This document shows, piece by piece, positions 16,596 through 23,772 of a stretch of DNA of 64,000 nucleotides (position 1 is its first letter; each line of letters opens with the position of its first letter). The DNA comes from Burkholderia sp. BCC0506. GTDB taxonomy: Bacteria > Pseudomonadota > Gammaproteobacteria > Burkholderiales > Burkholderiaceae. The stretch covers positions 1-64,000 of the forward strand of contig NZ_CADFEN010000017.1 of assembly GCF_902833145.1 (NCBI RefSeq). The letters are read 5' to 3'. Both the position numbers and the translations under genes were made by a program. The notes below the pieces were generated by a model. That model saw only the letters and a program-made list of their open reading frames with translations, had not been told where the DNA came from and searched no databases.

Positions 16596-17414
16596 TCACG
16601 CGGCGGCCGGCGACCGCCATGAAAAGCGGATGCCCTGCGCCCATGCCACACCGGCATCCATGATGATCTGCCGGTCGGCCTCGCTTTCCACACCTTCGAC
16701 GACGACGTGCCGCGCCCCTTCATGCGCAAACGCGATCAGCCGGCGAAACTGGTAACGCCCGATCGCGTTGCGCTTGATCAACGACAGGACCGACCGGTCG
16801 AGCTTCACGATGTCGGGATTGCCGACCACCAGATTGTTCAACGCGCTGAAACCGACGCCGAAATCGTCGATCGCGATTCGGCACCCGGCCTGCCGGAAGC
16901 GGTTCACGAACGACCGGCCCGCGACGGGGTTCAGCGGCCCCGTCTCCGTGATCTCGATCACCAGCCGCGCCGCCACCGACGGCTCGCGCTCGAGGCGCCT
17001 GAAAATCGCCAGCCACGTATCGTCGAGCACCGCGCTTGCCGCCGCGACGTTGCACCCGTACACGGCGCCCGGATCGGCGCGCAGCGCGTCGATCGCGCGA
17101 CCGACCACCAGCCGGTCGAACCAGCGCATCAGCCCGAGCGCTTCGAGGCGCGGCAGGAAGGCGAGCGGCGGCAGCGCATCGCGTTCGCCCCACCGCAGCC
17201 GCGCCAGGCGTTCCTGATACAGCACGCCGCCCGACAAATCGGCGCGGCACACGGGCTCGTGCACAAATCCGAGCCGGCTTTCGACGAAACTGCGTACCGA
17301 CACAAGGTCGGGATGATCGTCCTGCGTGCCGAACACAAGATCGATTTCATCGCGATTCGATTTCCGGTTCGCCTCCTGGCGAGTTTCGACCGCATTCATC
17401 CGGCGCTCCGGCAA
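16596..17414 (-). CDS. EAL-domain protein (c-di-GMP phosphodiesterase-like)
   Basis: 272 residues, a stand-alone EAL domain. The signature Glu is present but the motif reads ERL (68-70). The other metal and catalytic positions look kept: N122, E154 in EITE, D183-D184 in DDFGVGFS, K204 in VKLD, E240 and E243 in EGVE, and Q260. It may hydrolyse c-di-GMP or only bind it. There is no sensory domain, signal or membrane segment. It lies between DUF2827 copies 3 and 4, suggesting control of the adhesin or its modification by c-di-GMP. The start could be ATG 17414 or 17399. Confidence 0.8.
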   Translation of the reverse strand: MPERRMNAVETRQEANRKSNRDEIDLVFGTQDDHPDLVSVRSFVESRLGFVHEPVCRADLSGGVLYQERLARLRWGERDALPPLAFLPRLEALGLMRWFDRLVVGRAIDALRADPGAVYGCNVAAASAVLDDTWLAIFRRLEREPSVAARLVIEITETGPLNPVAGRSFVNRFRQAGCRIAIDDFGVGFSALNNLVVGNPDIVKLDRSVLSLIKRNAIGRYQFRRLIAFAHEGARHVVVEGVESEADRQIIMDAGVAWAQGIRFSWRSPAAA

Positions 17415-18012
17415 ATGGCGAGCCGCCGATCGCGGCTCGACCTCAACACATAAGCGGAACGAGCCGACCTCGACGCGCTCCGCCGCCTACCCGGCCAAAC
17501 CTGCCATGTCGATTTTTTCCGGGGAGCGTATTGTTCGCTTCAGCGCCGTCAAATTCGATATTTTTACGATATTCGCTTACCTGGAATACACCACGCGCGC
17601 ACGACGCCGACAGTGCGACAGGTTACACAACACGAATTACAGAAACCAAAATCCGAGCCGCTTATCTTTTTCATCCAAACAGTTTGATCCGAATGGTTTT
17701 TCCCGGATTTATCGTCGTGCGAATCGGGGCACCGTCCATTGATCAGATAAATACCATGGCATGGCGCACCATCCGTGCCCGAGATGCCGGTTCGAGACAT
17801 CGGGCTCCGCACGTGCCGTCTCCTGCCGGAAACCAGGTGCCGCGCGTCATTCGATCATCGCAGCATTCAATTTTCAGGTTTCAAACGATATTATGAAATT
17901 TTAAAGCAGAATCAATCGCCGCTTATCCAATAATATCAACTTCAATTATATGAAGATTATAGATTGAACCATATTTAACAATCTTAATGAGTTGTTAACC
18001 TATAAACTTGTT

Positions 18013-18092
18013 TTCGACGGACTTCCCTCGGAGCCGTCAATTTCGTGCCTTCGAAAACCGTCGAACTCATCGGGTTCGGCGGTTTCTTTTTT
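18013..18092 (+). ncRNA. Candidate small RNA ending in a strong terminator
   Basis: A -10-like TATAAA lies at 18001-18006. About 80 nt then form GACGG/CCGTC (18016-18038 region) with TTCCCTC in the loop, followed by a 12-bp hairpin AAACCGTCGAAC/GTTCGGCGGTTT (18055-18085) and a CTTTTTT tail. No plus-strand gene ends here, so the terminator has no obvious client unless a short RNA is made. No good -35 is present. On the minus strand the same stem is followed by TTTT and could end transcription of DUF2827 copy 4. Confidence 0.35.
18055..18092. terminator. Intrinsic terminator, probably bidirectional
   Basis: A 12-bp stem with one G-T wobble and a 7-nt loop has TTTTTT on the plus side and TTTT on the minus side. 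It would serve DUF2827 copy 4 (minus strand, stop at 18163). Confidence 0.7.
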
Positions 18093-18162
18093 AACGGCAT
18101 TATTTCGTCAGACATGAGGGCGGGACAAACCCGATGGTGGCCGGCGCCGCGGAAAACCGGCT

Positions 18163-19305
18163 TTATACTCCCGTCGCGCCGATCAGGTTCGCGAGCAGCG
18201 CGTCGTACTCGGCGACGAGCGCCGGATTCGCCGACGTGTAACGGCCGAGGATCTCGCGCTGGCGCCGCGTATACGCTTGCCAGTCGTCGTCGTGCGTATG
18301 CAGCGCGCGCAGCAGCGCATCGGCGCCCTGCTGCACGTCGTTGTCCGGGTAGTAGTAGCCGAGATCGGGCACGAGGCTCGCGTTGTGCACGAGCGGATAG
18401 CCCTGCCAGCACACGTCGAAATAGAAATAGTTCAGCGGGTTCGACCATTGGTGCGACACGACGATATCGGTCAGGTCGGCCAGGAACAGCGGCGTTTCGA
18501 AGCGCCCGACGAAGCTCGCCTTGCCCGCCCGCACGATGTCCAGGTAGTTCATCAGCATCACGAACTCGGGGCTGTCGTGCGCGAGGCGATCGGCGTTCGT
18601 CACGTGCGTGAAGCAGATCGCATCCGGGTCGCGGCGATACGCTTCGTCGATGATCAGCATCGGATACACGCAGAACTTCACGACGTCGTGGTTCGGCTCC
18701 ATCACCGCGAGCCGCTTGCCGGGCTCGCTGCGCGGCCGGTATTCGCCGTGCTCGGGCAGCGAGCGCGCGCGTTCGGTCAGGAACATCGGATCCCATACGA
18801 ACGGCACGACGCGCCCCGGACAGCGGCGCAGCGACTGCAGGAACGGCAGCGACGACGGCGCGATCTGCGGAATCGCCCACACCTCGTCGTAGCCGCGGTT
18901 GATGAACAGCGAATCCCACAGCCGGCGGCCGAACAGTATCGACTCCATCGCCGCGATGTACTCGACGCCGCAGCAGTAGCTGACGAGCTTCGCGCCGCGC
19001 GCTTTCAGATAGGCCGTCTGCTCGGCGTTGACCTGCCCGCCGAGCTCGATCACCACGTCGAGCGCATCCTTCATGTCGGCGAATGCGCGCGTGTCGTACA
19101 CGCTGCGATCCCACGGCAGGGCGTCGGTGAGCGGTACGTCGGTCGTGTTGACCAGCGTCACGCGGTAGCCGTGCGGCGACGCCATCAGCAGCTTCGCGAG
19201 GAACAGCGCGTTCTGCTTGATGCCGTTGATCCACAGGCTTTCGTCGGGCGCACGCAATCCGATCGTGATACCGATGCGCAGGCCGGTCAGGACAGGAGAC
19301 GTCAT
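18163..19305 (-). CDS. DUF2827 protein, copy 4 (divergent)
   Basis: 380 residues on the minus strand, ATG at 19305 (MTSPVLTGLRIGITIG). Family landmarks are LWINGIKQN, VVIELGGQ, YDEVWAIPQ, VVPFVWDPMF, EPNHDVVKFCVYPML, IVVSHQWSNPLNYFYFDV, G-YPLVHNAS and GYYYPDND. The usual WEN is WSN here, replacing the glutamate proposed to contact the donor, and PHIW is PFVW. It is the most divergent copy and lies apart from the other three, divergent from the two-domain glycosyltransferase. Changed donor specificity or loss of catalysis are both possible. Confidence 0.82.
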   Translation of the reverse strand: MTSPVLTGLRIGITIGLRAPDESLWINGIKQNALFLAKLLMASPHGYRVTLVNTTDVPLTDALPWDRSVYDTRAFADMKDALDVVIELGGQVNAEQTAYLKARGAKLVSYCCGVEYIAAMESILFGRRLWDSLFINRGYDEVWAIPQIAPSSLPFLQSLRRCPGRVVPFVWDPMFLTERARSLPEHGEYRPRSEPGKRLAVMEPNHDVVKFCVYPMLIIDEAYRRDPDAICFTHVTNADRLAHDSPEFVMLMNYLDIVRAGKASFVGRFETPLFLADLTDIVVSHQWSNPLNYFYFDVCWQGYPLVHNASLVPDLGYYYPDNDVQQGADALLRALHTHDDDWQAYTRRQREILGRYTSANPALVAEYDALLANLIGATGV

Positions 19306-19710
19306 CGTCGGCGGGAGGGAAGGTTGAACGGGGATGGCATCGCGCAGTGTAGCGCGCGATGCGCCGGCCGCGTCAAGCGGCGGCAATCCGGCATTCTAGC
19401 GGAGCGCCGCCCGCACATTGTCAGGGAGCGTCAGCGGCCGGCCCGGCCAGGCCAATCCGCCCGACCGTTATGCGATACTCGTGCCGCCCGGCGGCCGGTT
19501 CGCTCCGGGCATTCGGGCGGGCAACACGCGAGCCCGCCGCACCACGATCAAGACCAAGGCACACAGAATGGAACACGATGCCGCGCCAGTCTTCCAGTCA
19601 AGCCACGACGCGCTCGGGCGGCGTTCGCGGAACGGCATGTCCGGCCGGAGCGCCGGGCTGAAGAACACCGTGCAGATCGTGTGCGCGCGTCCTGTCGTCC
19701 GGGGCGCGCG
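19306..19710. other. Divergent promoter region, copy 4 / glycosyltransferase
   Basis: About 400 bases between divergent genes. It must hold promoters for both, but no clear -35/-10 pair stands out in the GC-rich sequence. The only structured element noted is the short ORF listed at 19568-19714. Confidence 0.4.
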
Positions 19711-19714
19711 ATGA
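19568..19714 (+). CDS. Possible 48-residue leader ORF coupled to the glycosyltransferase
   Basis: ATG at 19568 opens a 48-codon frame (MEHDAAPVFQSSHDALGRRS...) whose TGA overlaps the glycosyltransferase ATG in an ATGA arrangement at 19711-19714, the geometry of translational coupling. The downstream gene has only a weak ribosome site of its own, so coupling would make sense. The peptide has no recognised motif and in GC-rich DNA this could be chance. Confidence 0.25.
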   Translation: MEHDAAPVFQSSHDALGRRSRNGMSGRSAGLKNTVQIVCARPVVRGAR

Positions 19715-21030
19715 TCGTCCTCAGTCACTTCAGCCAGCATGCGCCCGCGAGCCTCGAGAACCATCGCCGGTACGCGCAGGTGCACGGTTATCGTCACGAG
19801 ATCGTCGACGCATCCGGCATGCCGCAGGCGCTGCCGTTGCGCGCGCTGCATCGCTACGAATCGCTGCTTCACGTGCTGCGCGGCGCGCAACCCGGCGAAC
19901 TCGTGCTGCTACTCGGCGAAGACGCGGCGATCATCGAGCCCGTCGCGCTTGATCGCCTGATGACGGGACGAGACATGCTGCTGGTCGACGCGTTCGCGTC
20001 GCCGCTGCCGCAAGTCGACGTGCAGATCTGGCGCAACACGCCCGACGTGCGCGCGATCGCGATGCGGGTCGTGCAGCGCTGCAAGCTCGGCAGCGAGCCG
20101 CGGCTGACGTCGGAAGCCGCGCTGTTCGCGGATCTCGATACGCATCCGTACATGACGCCGATCGACGGGCTGTACGCGGTGATGCCGGCCGGCCCCGACC
20201 TCGATCCGATGTGGAGCCGCGAGCCGACGTTCGCGATCAGCCTCGACGACACGCCGCACGATCCCGAACGCAAAGGCGCGACCCCGCGCTTTCGCGACAC
20301 GCTCGTCGCGTACGTCGATCGCTGCCGCGCCGCCGGCCGGCCGCTGTTCTCGTTCGACCACGATGCCGCCGCGCCGGACGAAGCTGGCGAGCGCAGCACA
20401 TACAACCCCGGCCGGCCGATTGCGTTGATGATGCTGTACACACCGAACATCGGCAGCTATGCACGTGTCGCCGAGCGGAATTTCCGGCGCTACTGCGACG
20501 CGCACGGCTACACGCTCTACGTGCATCGCGACATTCCCGCCGAAATCGGGCTGAACGCCACGGGCAACTGGTTCAAGCCGTGGCTGCTGCACGCCTACCT
20601 GCAGCACCATGAATGGGTCGTATGGCTCGATGCCGACGTGCTGATCGCAAACCAACAGCAACCGCTGGAGCCGCTGCTCGAGGGGCGCGACTGGCTGCTC
20701 GCGCAAGACATCGGCCAGTGGGCCTTCAATTCGGGCGTGATGGCGTTTCGCCGCACGGCACGCAACGATGCGATGCTGCGCGACCTGATGGCGACGATCG
20801 CCGCGCTGCACGATCGCTCGAGCGTCTATGCCAGCGACGGCGACCAGCTGCATTTCATTCGCGCGATGGAGCGCGACGGGCAGTTGCAAGGCGAAGGCGT
20901 GGCCGATCTCGTCAGCCTCAACACGCCCTGGCTGTTTCGCCGCGCGGACAGCTACATCGTGCATTACTACGGCATGTGGCCCGCGATGCGCGCGCTGATG
21001 ATGGCGCACGACGACGGGCTCCTGCCCTGA
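19711..21030 (+). CDS. Two-domain GT-A-type glycosyltransferase (GT34-like)
   Basis: 439 residues. The C-terminal half (about 236-439) resembles the galactosyl/mannosyl transferases of the GMA12/MNN10 (GT34) group: RRYCDAHGYTLYV, then NWFKPWLLHAYL and the metal-binding DAD (307-309) in WVVWLDADVLI, with FNSGVMAF later. The N-terminal half (1-235) repeats the same plan (RRYAQVHGYRHEI, ELVLLLGEDAAII) but has GEDA where DxD should be, so it looks like a degenerate, perhaps structural or acceptor-binding, copy. No signal peptide. Placed at the end of the adhesin island, it may act with the DUF2827 proteins. Confidence 0.78.
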   Translation: MIVLSHFSQHAPASLENHRRYAQVHGYRHEIVDASGMPQALPLRALHRYESLLHVLRGAQPGELVLLLGEDAAIIEPVALDRLMTGRDMLLVDAFASPLPQVDVQIWRNTPDVRAIAMRVVQRCKLGSEPRLTSEAALFADLDTHPYMTPIDGLYAVMPAGPDLDPMWSREPTFAISLDDTPHDPERKGATPRFRDTLVAYVDRCRAAGRPLFSFDHDAAAPDEAGERSTYNPGRPIALMMLYTPNIGSYARVAERNFRRYCDAHGYTLYVHRDIPAEIGLNATGNWFKPWLLHAYLQHHEWVVWLDADVLIANQQQPLEPLLEGRDWLLAQDIGQWAFNSGVMAFRRTARNDAMLRDLMATIAALHDRSSVYASDGDQLHFIRAMERDGQLQGEGVADLVSLNTPWLFRRADSYIVHYYGMWPAMRALMMAHDDGLLP

Positions 21031-21064
21031 CGCCAGCGCCGCGGCGTCATCGATCTGCAAAGAG

Positions 21065-21098
21065 GACGCGCCGGCCGGATTCCATCGGCCGGCGCGTC
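21065..21098. terminator. Bidirectional terminator between convergent genes
   Basis: A perfect 13-bp stem GACGCGCCGGCCG/CGGCCGGCGCGTC with an 8-nt loop lies between the glycosyltransferase stop and the phospholipase stop. CTCTTT follows on the minus side. Confidence 0.7.
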
Positions 21099-21117
21099 GT
21101 CGCTTCGGTTGCCGTTT

Positions 21118-23232
21118 TCAGATCGCCGTGATCGTCGGCGCGACGGCGGCCGGGTCGGTGATGCTCGGCTTGCCGGTCTCGACGTGCCCCGCGATGCGGC
21201 GCACCCAGCCGGCATTGCCCGCCACCGCGAACTGCAGGTCGTACCAGTGGCTGCTGCACGACAGGTCCCAGTGCGCGTCGATGCGCTGCCCGGCCGGAAC
21301 CGTCAGCGTGCGCGCCGCACCGCCATACGCGACATCGGTCGCGGTGACCGTGAGCGGGCCGGTGCCCGCATTGGCGATCGTCACGTACACGTCGCCGTTC
21401 GCGGTGTCGTAGCACGGCGTGATTTCAGGCTTGGCGGCGGCATCGGCAGCCGCCGAACCCGCGAAGCGCCGGAAATAGCCGTTCGGCCCCCACACGCTCA
21501 CCAGATAGTTGCCGTTCGCATCGAGCGCCCACGTATCGGTCAGCTGCTTGCCGGCTTCGACCGTATAGCGGCGCGGCATCGCGGTCGGGTCGCCCGTATA
21601 GACCCAGAAGTGCGCGCCCTGCGTGCCGGTATTCGCGAACGTCAGCGCGTAGCCTTGTGCCTGGAGCTGGCCGGTCACATGCAGTTCGTACGGCAGCGCG
21701 CGCGCCGGCCGCGTGCCGGGCTCCTGCGCGGTCACGACCTGCTGCGCGGTGCTGGCCGGCGCGGTCTGCGACGACGCCCGCGAGCATTGCAGATCCGCCT
21801 GCGCGACATACGCCTGCGTACTCGGCAGGGTCGGCAGCGTCGCGTCCGGTTTCGAGAAGTCGAGCGCCGACGTCAGGTCGCCGCAGATCGCACGGCGCCA
21901 CGGCGAGATGTTGGTCTCGATCACGCCGAAGCGCTTCTCGATGAATTGCAGCACCGACGTGTGATCGAATACCTGCGAGCAGACGAAACCGCCCTTCGAC
22001 CACGGCGACACGACGAACATCGGCACGCGCGGGCCGAGGCCGTACGGCAGGTTGTCGGCCGTATAGGTGCCGGCCTGCGTCGCGGTCACGACGTCGTGCC
22101 GTTCGAGCGACACGTCCACGGTGCTCATGCCGGAGCCCGGCAATGTCGGCGCCGACGGCGGCACGACATGGTCGAAGAAGCCGTCGTTCTCGTCGTACAT
22201 GATCAGCAGGACCGTCTTGCTCCACACGTCCGGATTGGACGTCAGCGCATCGAGGATCGTCGACAGGTAGTACGCGCCGTACAGCGGCGTGAACTTCGGA
22301 TGCTCCGAATACGCAGCCGGCGGCAGCAGCCACGACACCTGCGGCAGCGCATTCGCCTGCACGTCGGCCTTCAGCTGCGTGATCGGGCGCGTGCTCATCC
22401 CGCGCGTCTGCAGCGACGAACCGGCCGGCGCGTTCACGAAGTTGTTGAAGCACGCGAGCATGTTCGTGCCGTAGTTGCCGGTGAAGTTGTCGAAGCCGGT
22501 GCCCTGCTGATAGATCTGCCACGAGATGCCGGCTTTTTCGAGCCGTTCCGGGTAGGTCGTCCAGTTGAAAGGCGGCAACTTGATCTTGTCGAACTGGTTG
22601 TCGATGTAGTCGGTGTTGTCGAGCAACGGGCCGCCGCCCGTGCCGAGCGGATCGACCATGCCCGTCATCAGGTACATGCGGTTCGGGTGCGTGTTGCCGG
22701 GGATCGAGCAGAAGTAGTTGTCGCACACCGTGAACGCATCCGCGAGCGCGTAATGGAACGGGATGTCGTCGCGAACGTGATAGCCCATCGTCATGTTCGA
22801 CTTCTGCACGGCCCACTGGTCCGCGCGGCCGTTGTCGATCGCGCCGTGCGTCGTCGCCCACGTATGCGGCAGGCCGCCGATACATTGCGCGTTGACGCCC
22901 GGATTGGTCGTGTCGTAGCGAAACGGTGCGATCACGCTCGACGGGTCCTCCTGGCGCGGCTGGAACCACACCGGCTTGCCGCTTGGCAGCGTGACCGGGA
23001 AGCGGTCGTTGTAGCCGCGCACGCCGCTCAGGTGTCCGAGATAGTGATCGAACGAGCGGTTCTCCTGCATGAACACGACGATGTGCTGCACGTCCTGGAT
23101 CGTGCCCGTCACGGTGTTCGGCTCGATCGCCAGCGCCTTGCGGATCGATTCCGGCAGCAGTGCGGTGGCGGCCGTCGCGCCGGCGAGGCCGGCCGAGAAC
23201 TTCAGAAAATCGCGTCGCGAATGGATGGCCAT
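21118..23232 (-). CDS. plcN: Phospholipase C, non-haemolytic PlcN type
   Basis: 704 residues of the acid-phosphatase-like phospholipase C family, which hydrolyses phosphatidylcholine and related lipids outside the cell. A twin-arginine signal (HSRRDFLKF, first 35 residues) indicates export folded through Tat. Catalytic landmarks are ENRSFDHYLG near 57-66, HTWATTHGAIDNGR, NTHPNR and DENDGFFDHV. The C-terminal 200 residues form the usual two beta-rich DUF756-type domains. It is preceded on the same strand by a small lipoprotein gene (42-bp gap). The plcN name follows family resemblance; the gene could be another Burkholderia plc paralog. Confidence 0.93.
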   Translation of the reverse strand: MAIHSRRDFLKFSAGLAGATAATALLPESIRKALAIEPNTVTGTIQDVQHIVVFMQENRSFDHYLGHLSGVRGYNDRFPVTLPSGKPVWFQPRQEDPSSVIAPFRYDTTNPGVNAQCIGGLPHTWATTHGAIDNGRADQWAVQKSNMTMGYHVRDDIPFHYALADAFTVCDNYFCSIPGNTHPNRMYLMTGMVDPLGTGGGPLLDNTDYIDNQFDKIKLPPFNWTTYPERLEKAGISWQIYQQGTGFDNFTGNYGTNMLACFNNFVNAPAGSSLQTRGMSTRPITQLKADVQANALPQVSWLLPPAAYSEHPKFTPLYGAYYLSTILDALTSNPDVWSKTVLLIMYDENDGFFDHVVPPSAPTLPGSGMSTVDVSLERHDVVTATQAGTYTADNLPYGLGPRVPMFVVSPWSKGGFVCSQVFDHTSVLQFIEKRFGVIETNISPWRRAICGDLTSALDFSKPDATLPTLPSTQAYVAQADLQCSRASSQTAPASTAQQVVTAQEPGTRPARALPYELHVTGQLQAQGYALTFANTGTQGAHFWVYTGDPTAMPRRYTVEAGKQLTDTWALDANGNYLVSVWGPNGYFRRFAGSAAADAAAKPEITPCYDTANGDVYVTIANAGTGPLTVTATDVAYGGAARTLTVPAGQRIDAHWDLSCSSHWYDLQFAVAGNAGWVRRIAGHVETGKPSITDPAAVAPTITAI

Positions 23233-23274
23233 GCTGGTTGCTCTTGATGGGATTTCTGGTGGAAACGGCCGGTA

Positions 23275-23478
23275 TCAGGAAGCGGGCGACGAAGCAGGCG
23301 CGGTGAAACCCGGCGGGCAGCGCATCTGCGCGGTGGCGACCACGGCGCCGCCGCACGCGGCCTTCTGCTGCGCGACGGGCGCGGCGGATGCGCTCAGGTC
23401 GTCGTTGCAGGCGCCGAGGACGGCGGTCAGCGCGATCAGACCGACGACCGCGAAAGGCCGTAGGGCCGACGTTCGCAT
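23275..23478 (-). CDS. Small lipoprotein upstream of phospholipase C
   Basis: 67 residues with a typical lipoprotein signal (MRTSALRPFAVVGLIALTAV) and the lipobox LGAC, Cys at 24. The 44-residue mature part is Ala-rich with two further cysteines (AACGG and MRCPPGF), which could form a disulfide. It sits 42 bp before the phospholipase gene on the same strand and is probably its operon leader, perhaps a chaperone or a membrane tether. No family recognised. Confidence 0.65.
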   Translation of the reverse strand: MRTSALRPFAVVGLIALTAVLGACNDDLSASAAPVAQQKAACGGAVVATAQMRCPPGFTAPASSPAS

Positions 23479-23731
23479 AACGGTTCTCCGTGAGGATGAT
23501 GACGTGACGCGGACGCGAACCCCGCGCCGGTCATATCGACGCCGAGATGCTATGTTCGACTTGTTACACGACGGTGTCGAGCGACGGGGGAAATCGGGTG
23601 CGCGCCGCGCGGGGCACGCGGGGATGTGGCGGCGTCAGCGAAAATAGTAAGAGGTTCGAAAGATTTGCGCAGATCGAGCGTATCCAGGCCGTGCTGTCGC
23701 GACGACGGCACATTACGAAGCGCTTTCTTGC

Positions 23732-23757
23732 GGGCCGGCCGTCGCGGCAGCCGGCCC
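23732..23757. terminator. Hairpin after the liu operon
   Basis: The 8-bp stem GGGCCGGC/GCCGGCCC with a 10-nt loop lies 16 bases beyond the last liu gene's stop. The 294-bp gap 23479-23772 holds this and otherwise nothing recognisable apart from the promoter region expected before the small lipoprotein gene. Confidence 0.5.
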
Positions 23758-23772
23758 TCACGTATGCAACGC

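Larger units (their letters stand above)
17415..18162. other. Partly AT-rich intergenic region in the adhesin island
   Basis: About 750 bases between the EAL gene and DUF2827 copy 4. The stretch 17880-18010 is very AT-rich and resembles the region before the adhesin. No ORF here has coding character. Near its right end lies a terminator with a candidate small RNA (listed separately). Confidence 0.5.

Noticed and set aside
18277-21030. A 917-codon plus frame ending in the glycosyltransferase
   Set aside because: The first 478 codons are antisense to DUF2827 copy 4 and have a shadow-frame composition; the protein starts at 19711.
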